A program made the translations under genes and the position numbers. From Lepidostoma basale (lineage: Eukaryota > Arthropoda > Insecta > Trichoptera > Lepidostomatidae), in contig JAHDVF020001328.1 in assembly GCA_022606425.2 (NCBI GenBank), forward strand, positions 218,600-282,599: 64,000 bases of DNA, read 5' to 3'. Each line of letters begins with the position of its first letter. Position 1 is the first letter of the stretch. The notes beneath the pieces were generated by a model, which worked only from the letters and a program-made list of their open reading frames with translations, did not search any database and was not told the origin of the DNA. This document shows positions 42,561 through 52,254 of this stretch, one piece after another.

Positions 42561-42734
42561 AAATAGGCAAAAATCAAGATGTCACCAAGAAAGAATGTGT
42601 GAATATTTTAAATACAAGAGAACGAGAGAGGAGTTCTTTGATTCTCTCCGAAAATGATTTGAAATGCACACAATGCGCATGCCCGAGAACGTTTCTGGAT
42701 TATTTCATTCTGATTATTGTTGTATGATATCGTA

Positions 42735-42897
42735 AGAACTGTGTCGTAAGAACGAATGCTCAGTTTTCCCTGGACAGACATGGTGACCAATACCGAAGTC
42801 CTGAGGCGAGCAAGAATTGATAGAGAGCTGCTATCAACTATCAAGGTGTGTTCCCTTTGCCTACCTATCCGGGGATACGAAATGATGGTTAGTTAGT
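42735..42897 (+). mobile_element. LINE-H fragment fused to LINE-A end
   Basis: 42735-42845: MLSFPWTDMVTNTEVLRRAR-like codons, then IDRELLSTIK, matching LINE-H at 44460-44555. From 42846 the sequence is LINE-A: TTTGCCTACCTATCCGGGGA, TGATGGTTAGTTAGTTA. No LINE-H sequence follows the tail. Confidence 0.75.
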
Positions 42898-43084
42898 TAA
42901 ATTAAATAACAAGTATCAAAGTATATGCATTACTATGCATGTATTATTGATATTTGAATTCAAAGTTTTAAAAAACCTTTATTCTTTATTTAACTCGTGA
43001 ACAAAGGCGCAAATAAAAAATCTAGTTGGGATACCACATGGGCCTTAATGTGGTAGTTTTTGTTGCTTTCCACATTTGTGTATG

Positions 43085-43270
43085 TATACAACAGGTTATT
43101 TAAACCCTACTACAAACTTTTGTTAGCTATTGATTATCGCCATTTTTATTGTCACGTGAATTCTACCAGACCAAAGACAGCGTGCGATTGTTTTTCACGC
43201 TCTCATCGCCGAGAATCGAACCCGGTACTTTCGGTGTGACATTTATAGTTATTGCCACTCTGCACGAAGG
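43085..43270 (-). mobile_element. SINE-1, nearly full length
   Basis: Minus strand: CTTCGTGCAGAGTGGCAATA (A box degraded), GGTTCGATTCTCGGCGATG (B box), TCTTTGGTCTGGTAGAATTC, CACGTGACAATAAAAATGGC, and the tail region to AACCTGTTGTATACATACAC. Confidence 0.8.
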
Positions 43271-43532
43271 CCGTAAAAAAATTACGTGAATATTTGTTAG
43301 AAAATTTTAAGGTTGAAAATGTACCTACAATCCATGTAATCTCACTGACCGGATTTGGCTCGAAGACCGATGTTGGCATGGCATATAACATAAGTGTGTA
43401 TGACATTGTGACTGTATTCTGTCGTGATGAGTAGATTTCTCACAGCTTTGTCAGGACACGATCTGCGTGCTTGTATTGTCTCCAAGAACCACATTGTTTG
43501 TCACAACTATTTTTTTTATGTATAAAATGTTA

Positions 43533-43957
43533 AAAGTAGAATAAATGCAGTAGAAATGAGATCTCTTAGACGAATGTGTGGATACTCCGTGTATGATAGA
43601 GTGTCGAATGAAAATATAATAATGAAATGCGGTGCGAATGATGGTATTATGAACAAAATAATGAAAGGATCATTGAAATGGTTTGGACATATGGAAAGAA
43701 TGGTAAAATAAGTATATGTTAACGATGTAAATAGAACCAGAAATAGAGGAAGGCCGAGGAAAACTTGGCATGATCAAATAAATCAAATATTGAATGTTGG
43801 CCATGTGAGGAATCAGAGAAATCGACGCGTGTGCATGACACGATGTATGAATGTTGAGGAAGCGAGAGAAGTTTGTCAGGAAAGAACAGTGTGGCGGTCC
43901 ATTCTTTCTGCCTAGCCCTTCGGGGAGACGGCGTTATGGTTAGTTAGTTAGTTAGTT
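43533..43957 (+). mobile_element. LINE-A C-terminal copy, (GTTA)n tail
   Basis: From SRINAVEMRSLRRMCGYSVY through KIMKGSLKWFGHMERMVK (six codons deleted relative to MNEERMVKK) to RGRPRKTWHDQINQIL, RTVWRSILSA and a premature TAG replacing the tyrosine codon. Tail GTTAGTTAGTTAG. Confidence 0.85.
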
Positions 43958-43984
43958 TTAAATGTTTTTTTTTGTGTATTTTTT

Positions 43985-44272
43985 GAACATATGGAACGCA
44001 TGACTGAAGGAAGAATGGGTTAGATAGTATACGTTAACGGTGCGAATGGAGTACGGAGTCGTGGGAGACCGAAGAAAACTTGTCATGACCAAATTAATCA
44101 AATTTTAAGGGCGGCAATGTTAGAAGTCGGAAGAATTGACGTGCGTGTATGACTCGCTGTATGAATGTGGTGGAAGCTAGAGAGGTGTGCCAGGATAAAG
44201 TAGCGAAGCGGTCCATTCTCTCTGCCTACCCTTTCGGAGGAACGGCTTGATGGTTTATTGTTGTTATTATTG
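43985..44272 (+). mobile_element. LINE-A C-terminal copy, (GTT)n-type tail
   Basis: EHMERMTEGRMG-IVYVNGAN, GVRSRGRPKKTCHDQINQIL, then frame-shifted MNVVEAREVCQDKVAKRSIL and GGTTTATTGTTGTTATTATT. Confidence 0.8.
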
Positions 44273-44324
44273 ATGCAGAATTGAGGCAGCAAGAGCTACG
44301 TTTAATAAAATGAAACACTATTCT

Positions 44325-44680
44325 GCAATGATAACGTAAACTTGAAACTCCGCCAGAAAATGATAACAGTGGTCTGTTTTATTGTATGGATGTGAAACGT
44401 GGACCTTGAAAGTTAACTTAATGAACAGACTGGAAGCATTTGAAAAGTGGCTCCATCGCCGAATGCTCAGAGTTCCCTGGACAGACAAGGTTTCCAATAC
44501 CGAAGTCCTGAGGCGAGCTAGAGTTGACAGGGAGCTGTTTTCAACTATCAAGGTTCGAAAGATCTCACATCTGAATGAGAATGGTGAAGAAGGTATATGT
44601 AAACGACGTGAACGGAGCTAGAAATAGAGGAAGGCCGAGGAAAACGTGGCACGATCAAATCTGATAATTCAAATTTGATA
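44325..44680 (+). mobile_element. LINE-H fragment fused to LINE-A
   Basis: An open frame encodes MYGCETWTLKVNLMNRLEAF, EKWLHRRMLRVPWTDKVSNT, RRARVDRELFSTIKVRKISH (LINE-H). At about 44573 it switches to LINE-A nucleotides coding, out of phase, RMVKKVYVNDVNGARNRGRP. LINE-A stops at GGCACGATCAAATC, before its tail. Confidence 0.8.
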
Positions 44681-45275
44681 TTGTAGGAAATTAATATAAT
44701 TTCCTTCAATATCAAATAACTTAAAAATAAATAAGCGAATACTATTTTCGCATTGATATTCAGGAGTAAACGCACATTTTTAGACAAACTGTATAGGGCC
44801 TGACCTGGACAAAGGTCCGCCGTTTGGGTTTTCCCCTTACCACTCTCCCGGTCAGTGCCGCAGTTAACGTGTTAAAAAACTTCATTCGCCGCCACTGGAA
44901 AATTATTGAAGTCTAGGAATGTTTCGTCACCACTGCCTGAGATTACTTTCTCTGGAGGTATGCTCCGTATCGATTGGCATCACGCAAGACCCAAAAAAAC
45001 ACTTCGTATAATTCGATTAGATTCCCGGAATCATGCAATGGGAGTGAATAGCTATTGTTCAGTGCGTATATCGAGTACCTAGAAGGAACGTAACTAGTAA
45101 ACTGTGAAGCCATACGAATGATCAAAATGGATTTTATATTAAGGTGTTTTAAGTTTAGCGTTGGGATGGTCTTATTGTTATTGGATAATGTAAATTTACC
45201 GTGATTATATATTTCTAATTTCCTTCAATTGTATTAGAAAGTTCAATTATTAAAATTAATGAATAAAATATTAAC
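44681..45275. other. Unassigned stretch
   Basis: No gene or repeat recognised; short inverted AT-rich motifs AAATTTGATATTGTAGG / ATATCAAATAAC at 44670-44720. Confidence 0.4.
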
Positions 45276-45540
45276 CAATAGACAAAGACCGATGAAAGCA
45301 TGGCACGATCAAATCAATTCAATATAAAATGTCGATGAACAAGAAGACTGCTGACTTGGAGACCGTGGACGGCAAAGAGTAGTGCAGGGCGCCCACAACT
45401 ACGGTGGAAGGATGACCTGAACAGACATGTCGGAAAAACCTAAATGCAGTCTGCACAAGACAGAGTGACATGGAAGCGGATGGAGGAGGCCATTGTCCAG
45501 GAGTGGACGGGAATAGGCTGAGGAAGAAGGGAAGATTGGT
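45276..45540 (+). mobile_element. LINE-A piece joined to LINE-D 3' end
   Basis: 45276-45334 carries GACCGATGAAAGCATGGCAC and ATCAATTCAATATAAAATGT (LINE-A). From 45335 the sequence is LINE-D: ACTGCTGACTTGGAGACCGT, GGTGGAAGGATGACCTGAAC, GACAGAGTGACATGGAAGCG and GAGTGGACGGGAATAGGCTG. Confidence 0.75.
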
Positions 45541-45770
45541 ATTGAGTAACATCAGTGTTCACTTATGGTAACTAGCTGATAGTCACACAGAGAGCTTACC
45601 TGAGAGAATAGAGAATAAGGTATGTACACTTGTTTGATAGGACTTGCAGCGAAGAATACCCCACTATCTTGCAGAACTGTAGAAGCCCTCCATAGTAGAC
45701 TCTATGATCTGGAAAAAAACAATTAAGGAAAATAAAAAATAAATAGCAAACATATGCTAAAATAAATGGA

Positions 45771-46353
45771 GTTCACAATGGAGTTCTGGTCCCCTTGTGT
45801 GTGGAAGCGAAACATGAAACTGGGAGAAGAAGGGTGAGAGCAGAATAAATGCGATAGAGATCAAATCAAATCAAATCAAATCAGTTTATTTTCTCAAAAG
45901 ACATTACAAACATTTTTTATAGTTTAAGGCATCTATTGAGAACAGGTAAAACATAAGGAATATATAATACCAGGAACGCATGAGAGATGGTTCGAGATGA
46001 GGTCCCTTAGACGTATGTGTACTAAAACGAAGTATGACAGAATTTCAATTGTGATATAAGAAAGGAATGTAGAGTGAAAGAAGGTATTATGAATAAAATT
46101 ATGAAAGGTTCGCTGCGTTAGTTCGGACATATAGAGCGCATGGATACAGAAAGAATGGTTCTGAAAGTATACGTCAATCAAATTTTAAAGTTTGGTCATA
46201 TAAGAATATGGAAAAATCGACTGCGTGTATGACTCGTTGTATTAATGTGGAGGAAGCTAGAGAGTTGTGTCAGGATAGAGTAGTGTGACGGTCCGTTCTC
46301 TTTGCCTACCCCTGCGGGGAAACAGCGTGATGGTTTGTTGTTGTTGTTGTTGC
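45771..46353 (+). mobile_element. LINE-A C-terminal copy, split by LINE-B, (GTT)n tail
   Basis: Starts GTTCACAATGGAGTTCTGGT, the common truncation point, and continues through WNWEKK-like and NAIE codons. LINE-B interrupts at 45862-45993. Resumes with RSLRRMC, RISIVI-KEC, KIMKGSLR-FGHIERMD. Several stops and a deletion remove RGRP-KTW. Ends CCCTGCGGGGAAACAGCGTG and GTTTGTTGTTGTTG. Confidence 0.85.
45862..45993 (-). mobile_element. LINE-B 3' tip inserted in LINE-A, 5-bp duplication
   Basis: Between GAGAT at 45857-45861 and GAGAT at 45994-45998. Plus strand reads CAAATCAAATCAAATCAAAT (tail inverse), GAAAGACATTACAAACATTT, GGCATCTATTGAGAACAGGT and GGAACGCATGAGAGATGG. Only 132 bp of 3' UTR, showing extreme 5' truncation. 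Confidence 0.85.
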
Positions 46354-46554
46354 TAAAATGAATTAACAAAAGTGAAACGAATAGTTCTAAGTAAAAACAC
46401 TTCGTAGTTGTATGAAGAGAAAAATGCAGTATACGAGTATTTCCTTTGTGTTATTCATAATTGTTCAGAAAACGAGACCTGTTTTCACATTCTTTCATAT
46501 TTCTTGTGTTAAATGTAACTCTTCATTATTTTTCCTCTGTAAAAAATAATATGC

Positions 46555-46896
46555 ATCAGGTAAAATGGATGTTATTAATAATTTAATAATGAATGTCAGT
46601 TTTAAAAAACGTAACTCTTTATATGTAACGTTGACGACGTTGTCCAACCCGAACGTTGGCCTGCCTTGCCTGCTATTAGCTCCGTGCCATACATGCCGTA
46701 AACGAAATATCGAAACACAGCGAACAGAATTTAAAATCAACGCCACGCTACAACAGTTATATCAAACACCACAGAATTTGAAATCAGCGCCATCTTTGGT
46801 AAACAAACATAACTATGAATTATTATCAGGAAGTCAATTATTAATGAACTTCCCAGAAGGTTTTAACGGTCACCTACCGGGTCCAATAATCTAAAC
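46555..46896 (+). other. Unrecognised segment with 109-codon open frame
   Basis: An open frame 46565-46894 encodes, among others, TTLSNPNVGLPCLLLAPCHT and ELLSGSQLLMNFPEGFNGHL. The opposite strand is also open for 83 codons. The 3' part runs into a MITE and then a segment with ATTTCATCTAAATCGGTCCA, typical of dispersed arthropod repeats. I suspect the whole block 46555-47300 is one unnamed repeat carrying a MITE rather than a gene. Confidence 0.35.
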
Positions 46897-47191
46897 CAGG
46901 GGTTCCGAAACTTTTTTGTCCCGTAGACCCCTTGCCGATTTTTTTCTAATTCGTGTAGACCCCCTGCTTTCCTAATTGATTGCAATAAAAAATGGGCACT
47001 GTCGAACTAAAAAAAAAAAGGTCACCGAAGATTTCGATATTCGTTTTGCGTTTCAATATTCGGCTTTAATTTACTTGAACCATCTCATGGACCCTCATTT
47101 ACATCCCCAATTTTTTTTGCAACTGTCGTAGACCCCCTGCAAGTTATAGTGGACCCCTGGGGGTCTATGTAGACCACTTTGGGAATCACTG
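46897..47191. mobile_element. hAT-type MITE, perfect 8-bp duplication
   Basis: ATCTAAAC at 46889-46896 and 47192-47199 flanks a 295-bp element. It begins CAGGGGTTCCGAAACTTTTT and ends with the inverse-type CACTTTGGGAATCACTG. Interior is rich in GACCCC/GTAGACC motifs. Ends, length and duplication size fit hAT MITEs. Confidence 0.9.
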
Positions 47192-47404
47192 ATCTAAACC
47201 ATCCAGGGACCCACTCAAATACACACACAAAATTTCATCTAAATCGGTCCAACCGTTTAGGAGGAGTTCAACTACATACGCCCATACAAAAGAATTATAC
47301 CTAAAGATATTAAAAAGACATGTTTTATGATAACTCGCTTTAATTTAAAATAGGTTCATTTAGGTTTATTTGTTCTTGACGTAGAAGTAAGTTGAATGGC
47401 TCCT

Positions 47405-47690
47405 AAATAAAGTTATGAGAGGGTCACTGAGATGGTTTGGACATATAAAACGAATGGATGAGAAAAGAATGGTTAAAAATATATATACGAGCAGTGTGAA
47501 TGGAAAAAGAAGTCGGGAAGGGTCAAGGAAACCATAACATGACTAAATTAATCAATTACTAAACGGCGGCGACGAGCGTGCGTGTCACGGTGTATGAATG
47601 TAGAAGAGACGTGAGATTTAAATCAAGATAGAACAGTGTGACGGTCCATCCTCTCTGCCTGTGCGACGTGACTGTAAGTTAGTTTCTCGA
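47405..47690 (+). mobile_element. LINE-A 3' fragment
   Basis: Encodes KVMRGSLRWFGHIKRMDEKR then MVKNIYTSSVNGKRSREGSR, belonging to the SSV-GKRSR sub-group. Later codons are shifted; ends GTCCATCCTCTCTGCCTGTG and GTAAGTTAGTT. Confidence 0.8.
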
Positions 47691-48058
47691 CGCGTTTTAA
47701 AAAAATTCGTTCATTCGATTTGATTTAATCCGTGGGAATATTATGAAAGGTCTCTTATTATTTTTAACAAAATATTTTAGTTTAAATAAACTTTAAATCA
47801 TGTTCAAAGTATAAATAACTGTATGATAAAAAAAATATTAGATACAAATTGCGACTCGAATGACTAGAAGTTCCACAATTGGATATACCCTGCCGGAAGG
47901 TATATTCCTATAAAATGCCGTGAAACGCTACCTTGCAGGACAACACCAAGACTTCCTTCCAAGACTTAGAGCAGAAATCACTGACCTTGCCATCGGGGTC
48001 ATGACAGAGAGAGGGGTCATGACAAGATTCATACAATCTAATTATAATTTTCGTATTT
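47691..48058. other. Unassigned stretch
   Basis: No gene recognised; open frames on both strands of 71-92 codons overlap here and the MITE to the right, without family content. Confidence 0.4.
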
Positions 48059-48059
48059 A

Positions 48060-48215
48060 CAAGGTGCGGCAAAACAGACAGTGGGACCAAACCATGGCAA
48101 CGACTGAAAACGGCAAGAACCCCCCGATACAATGAGACCACTCCCAGATTCCTACCCCCACTACACGGGATGTGCCGGCCTTTCAAAATTGCACTGTCTG
48201 TTTTACCACACTCTG
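48060..48215. mobile_element. Tc1/mariner-like MITE with TA target
   Basis: Ends CAAGGTGCGGCAAAACAGAC and inverse TGTTTTACCACACTCTG form about 24-bp terminal inverted repeats with few mismatches, flanked by TA on both sides (48058-48059, 48216-48217). 156 bp, no coding capacity. Confidence 0.75.
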
Positions 48216-48331
48216 TAAACCGTCTCTCGATTGGTGGCGTCTAAAAACAAAAAATATCATAAATCTTCGGACATACTCGTATATCTTAAACATCCACGTA
48301 TTAAATATTCAATTATCCGGTAGCGACAATT

Positions 48332-48538
48332 ATGAAAGCACTTAAGATTCTTAGATGTTTATCTCGGGTTTATGCAACACCGAGGCCTCCGTACAATGTG
48401 AGAACGGAGATCTGGTCCGCGGTCCACGTGACGGGTCTGCCCAGCATCTTTTGGCATTTACGAGACGTGGGAACTGTATCGAAAGATATATTTACTGTTA
48501 CAGAGATGTTATGTAAAATACTGGGCGTGCTGTCTTAA
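48332..48538 (+). other. Unrecognised 68-codon open frame, coding-like
   Basis: ATG to TAA frame encoding, in part, ILRCLSRVYATPRPPYNVRT and HVTGLPSIFWHLRDVG, with a hydrophobic last third. Codons in the middle end mainly in G or C, unlike the AT-rich surroundings, so it may be a remnant of a host exon. No splice sites are evident and I cannot assign a family; it should not be taken as a gene. Confidence 0.3.
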
Positions 48539-48581
48539 TTGAACCTTATCTTATAAAAGCTAATTATGGAATTATAAACTT

Positions 48582-48750
48582 CTTCTACTTCTTCTTCAAT
48601 TAGATCAGGCGATCTGTTGTGTTTGATTTCTCCTCTTGTGATATGGAACACCAGCTATCTCTCCATCTCATGAATGACCTGCCATGTGGAAGTTGGCCAA
48701 CGGGTATTCCGTTTTGCAGCAGTTTATTAGATTCTGCGAGTGTCCAAACT
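48582..48750 (-). mobile_element. LINE-C 3' end
   Basis: Minus strand: NKLLQNGIPVGQLPHGRSFM, RWRDSWCSISQEEKSNTTDR then a stop and GAAGAAGTAGAAGAAG. Tail at 48582-48597 on plus. Confidence 0.7.
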
Positions 48751-48786
48751 AACCAAAAGGTCTAAACAATTATACGTATAAATCTT

Positions 48787-49225
48787 CGTCTTCTTCTTCT
48801 TCTTCTTCTTAGTTTAGGTCGTATAACCTGTTTGTGACGGTGGGCTGTCCTGGGATGATGATGTCCAGCCATATCTCCATCTCTTTGGCGGCCTTTCTAG
48901 TAATCTCTTGCTGCTTGGGTTTTCATCTTTAATAATTTTAGCAATTCTTGTATTCTCCATGCGGTCCACCTCTCCAAATGCGCCTTCTGCTTCTTCCCCA
49001 TCTTTCTTTGTCCTCAACACCACAGACATCGTTTCATTTTTGATCCGATCTCTGAAGGTTTTGCCTGCGATGGAGCGCAGTGTTCGCATTTCTGCTACTC
49101 TAAGAAGGTTCTTAGTTCTATAGGTATCGGCTCTGACCTCTATTCCATACGTCATGATGGGACGAACGATGCCTTGTATATCTTGACTTTACTTTCGGTT
49201 AGCATGTTTTTGTTCCTCCTTCTAT
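48787..49225 (-). pseudogene. LINE-C C-terminal ORF fragment
   Basis: Minus-strand frame 48814-49155: MTYGIEVRADTYRTKNLLRV, MRTLRSIAGKTFRDRIKNET, EGAFGEVDRMENTRIAKIIK, DENPSSKRLLERPPKRWRYG, WTSSSQDS. Tail (GAA)n is the inverse of TCTTCTTCTTCTTCTTCTTC at 48789. Relative to 9998-10585 the EVEDVVRWG codons are frame-shifted. Confidence 0.85.
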
Positions 49226-49299
49226 ATGTTTAAATCCTGTCCACTTAATTTTGAATCTTTTTAGCACCTAAAAATGATATCTGCTGATATAAATAAACT

Positions 49300-49690
49300 A
49301 ACTACCCCTCCGTTTCCCGTAGTGAGAGACAGAGAGAATGGACCGCCATACTTCTCCATCCTGACAAACCACTTATGCTTCCTCCACATTTATAGAGCTA
49401 GTCAAACACGCATGTCGATTATCCGACTTCCAAGATAACTGACCTTTTTACTTCAATTTGGCCATGCTATGTTTTCCTCAGTCGATTTCGTACTCCATTC
49501 ACATTGTTATACATACTTTCATTATCGATCCATGCATCTCATATGTCCAAACCATTCATAAGTTTGTTATTAATACTTTCTTTCACTCTGTATTCTTTCC
49601 TGATATCAGCATTTGAAATTCTATATCATCTCTACAGCATTTATTCTAATCTCATCGTTCTTATGATAGTTCCATGTTTTGCTTTTATTA
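49300..49690 (-). mobile_element. LINE-A C-terminal fragment
   Basis: GCCCCTCCGTTTCCC-like end (CTACCCCTCCGTTTCCCGTA on plus), minus reading through GGTCGATAATCG-type codons, HMRCMD, and back to the WNYHK region near 49670. RWFGH region deleted. Confidence 0.75.
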
Positions 49691-50064
49691 ACGTATTTTT
49701 TCGATTAACTATTTGTTAATGACATAGCTAAAATGTGGTAAACTATTTTTAATGTGTAAAAAAGAAACAGCTGTCTCATCTTCATGAGGTGACCGAAATA
49801 ATATTGATTTTTGGTTCCTGGGCTTTATTATGATTAAAATAAACAAGATTCACCAAACATAGCTACGCACGTAGACACTAATATGTCAGTAAATTCAAAG
49901 AAATCCACACTTCGCTTGGCGTACACCTCGACAATAGTAATAATAATTTGAAATCATTTTCAAAAATAGATTTATTCATTGTAGGGTATTATAATATACA
50001 ATGATTATTAATACATATTAAAACAAACAAATATACTGTTAAATAAAGACATAGTATTTTTTGT
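49691..50064. other. Unassigned stretch
   Basis: No feature supported. Confidence 0.4.
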
Positions 50065-50425
50065 GAATGTATACTTATACTTGTATACGAATACTGGATT
50101 TCACCCATAAAATTAATCTCCATAGATGGCGTTAGTGTGTGGATTATATAGATTAATCTTAAAAAGATGAACATATGTAATCAAATCTACATAGATGGCG
50201 TATTGAAACTGCTATGTGAATATAAACATAGATTTGTAACATATATACAATTTCCAAAAATTTGTCTTACATGGTCATAAAGAAATAGGTGAAATGGGGA
50301 ATGTTGTAATTACATAAAGCGTGCGCTTAACCCAACCAATGGCAGGTCATAAGTCCTGTAAGCACCTTGATCAACCATATTCAGTTTCCAGTTTGCATCT
50401 TCGTCTCTATTGAGATACAATTAAA
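50065..50425. repeat. P family, partial copy
   Basis: Outer flank TTTGTGAATGTATACTTATA and GAATACTGGATTTCACCCAT at the left, then a diverged interior and right arm ATGGCAGGTCATAAGTCCTG, GCATCTTCGTCTCTATTGAG. Left arm proper is replaced by ATAGATGGCG-containing sequence. Confidence 0.7.
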
Positions 50426-50559
50426 GACATAGTAGGTTACCCGCCGCTTAACCGAAGCTGTTATAGAACGCAGCGGCACCCATTCGTCAGCTTCGCTCAT
50501 GCAATCCCTAGGCCCGTCCCCCGTCCATGCGGAACTTACGTTAATTGGGGAATGTAAGA

Positions 50560-50730
50560 AGGCCTCTTGCATGCCATAATGGAGGGTTTGACCGAGGGGA
50601 CAAACTCTAGGGGACGCCCACGCCAAGAGTACCTGGAGGAACAATTGGTGGACGTGCGCTGCTCATCATATGTAGATTTCAAAAGAGCCGCACAAGACAG
50701 TCAGAATGGAAGAGAAGAATAGAAGAAATT
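50560..50730 (+). mobile_element. RTE-like LINE 3' end
   Basis: GLTEGTNSRGRPRQEYLEEQ, LVDVRCSSYVDFKRAAQDSQ then NGREE and a stop. The RGRPRQEY and SSYVDFKRAAQD motifs are characteristic of a LINE C terminus distinct from LINE-A to K. Confidence 0.65.
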
Positions 50731-50799
50731 GCTGCAAATCAATCCCAGGATTGAAACCAGAGAGAGAGAACAACAGAAGCAATAGGGTATCCAGGCCAC

Positions 50800-51058
50800 A
50801 TTTTTAGCAAGATTGCATTTTAGCAAGACTTCAACAGTGTTGGAAATTTTCCTTCTGGAATAAAACTTATTGATAATCTACAAAACGAGGCAAAATTGGT
50901 GAACGACGTGGTTCCAGCTGAAGGCAAACGTCTTTGCTGCTCAACGTTGAAGATTGGACTGGATTAGGAAGCATGCAGGATATGTGCAGAGAAGCCTTTA
51001 CAGAAATGATTACCAACGTCTGGGAAAAACCTGATATGGCACATCGAGAAGAAAAATA
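50800..51058 (+). mobile_element. LINE-H 3' end, decayed
   Basis: AAGGCAAACGTCTTTGCTGC, TGAAGATTGGACTGGATTAG, GATTACCAACGTCTGGGAAA and a GAGAAGAAAAATAAT tail resemble LINE-H ends such as 18979-19127. Confidence 0.55.
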
Positions 51059-51084
51059 ATATTATACAATGCGTATAATTATAA

Positions 51085-51960
51085 TTAACTAACTAACTAA
51101 CTAACCATCACGCTGTTTCTCCGGAGGAGTAATCAAAGAGGATGGACTGCCATACCGTTCTCTCCTGACATACCTCTCTTGCTTCCTCCACATTCATACA
51201 TCGATTTTCCGACTTCGAATGTGACCGCCATTCAGTATTTGATTAATTTGGTCATGTCATGCTTTCCTTGGTCTTCTACGACTTCTTTTTTCACTCACAC
51301 TGCTTGTATACAATATTTTAACCATTCTTTTCTCGTCCATTCGTTCCATATATCTAAATCATCTCAGGGATCCTTTTTTTAATTTTACTTATGATGCAAT
51401 CATCTGCCTAAATTTATTCTTTATTATTTCTTGAACAATGATGTAAAACTCAATATTAAATTATTAATATGTATGAAAATACGATAGTTTTCAAGGAGTA
51501 TTATTCTAATATTTATGTATGACATTTTTCGCCCTTCTAAGGCATCATCAAATGTTTGATAATGCCTAGAAGGGCGAAACATGTCATACATAAATATTAT
51601 AATAAAACTCCTTGAAAACTATCGATTTTTCATACATATTAATTACATTTCTTCCTTATTTCGTCGTTCGGTATTCTATCATAAATCGTTTTCCCGCACA
51701 TTCTTCTCAGTGATCTCGTTTCTACGGCATTTATCCTACTTTCATCATTTTTTTCCAGCTTCAAGCTTCACTTCCATACATAAAGGTTAGCACTAGAACT
51801 CCATTATGTACAGCCATCTTTGCTTTAGTTGAAATATTTATATTTGCAGTGATGACATTGAGAGCGCCATTAATTTTGTTTCCAGCCCCGACCCTTTCGA
51901 TATCTTTCTTCATTTTCCCATCTCCTGTGAACATGCTTACAGATTATAATTAAAACCCTT
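51085..51960 (-). mobile_element. LINE-A C-terminal copy with nested G hairpin
   Basis: AACTAACTAACTAACCATCA tail on plus; minus reading through SSVSEKRS-type codons, RWFRYMERMDEK, then interrupted at 51410-51642 by G. It resumes with KCRADD-less codons, ETRSLRRMCGKTIYDRIPND, and continues to the GNKINGALNVI region near 51900. Sub-group with SSV-GKRSR. Confidence 0.85.
51410..51642. repeat. G foldback hairpin nested in LINE-A
   Basis: Arms ATGAAAATACGATAGTTTTC / GAAAACTATCGATTTTTCAT and CATTTTTCGCCCTTCTAAGG / CCTAGAAGGGCGAAACATG meet at about 51550. The uninterrupted LINE-A sequence at 41480-41510 (CATCTGCCTTACATTTCTTC) shows the empty site. Confidence 0.85.
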
Positions 51961-52254
51961 TTGACTTTAGACAAAACTCTTATATAAATGTAACGTGATT
52001 ATAACATTACTTGCTTTTGAATAACATTTGTTTTTGCTGATGCTATAATTGGTGTGTTTCTCATCGGATTCCCATAACGCCTTTCTCTAACATTATAAAG
52101 CATTTATATCTCTGAGTAGAATACTTACTTTTGACGCTAAGAAATTTGAAAGTACACCAACAGACAAACAATTCATATCTTTCAAGACAAATAAGATGAT
52201 TAATAGAGCATAGTGGGAAATAATCAATTATCGTTTAACAGGTATTCGAAATTA

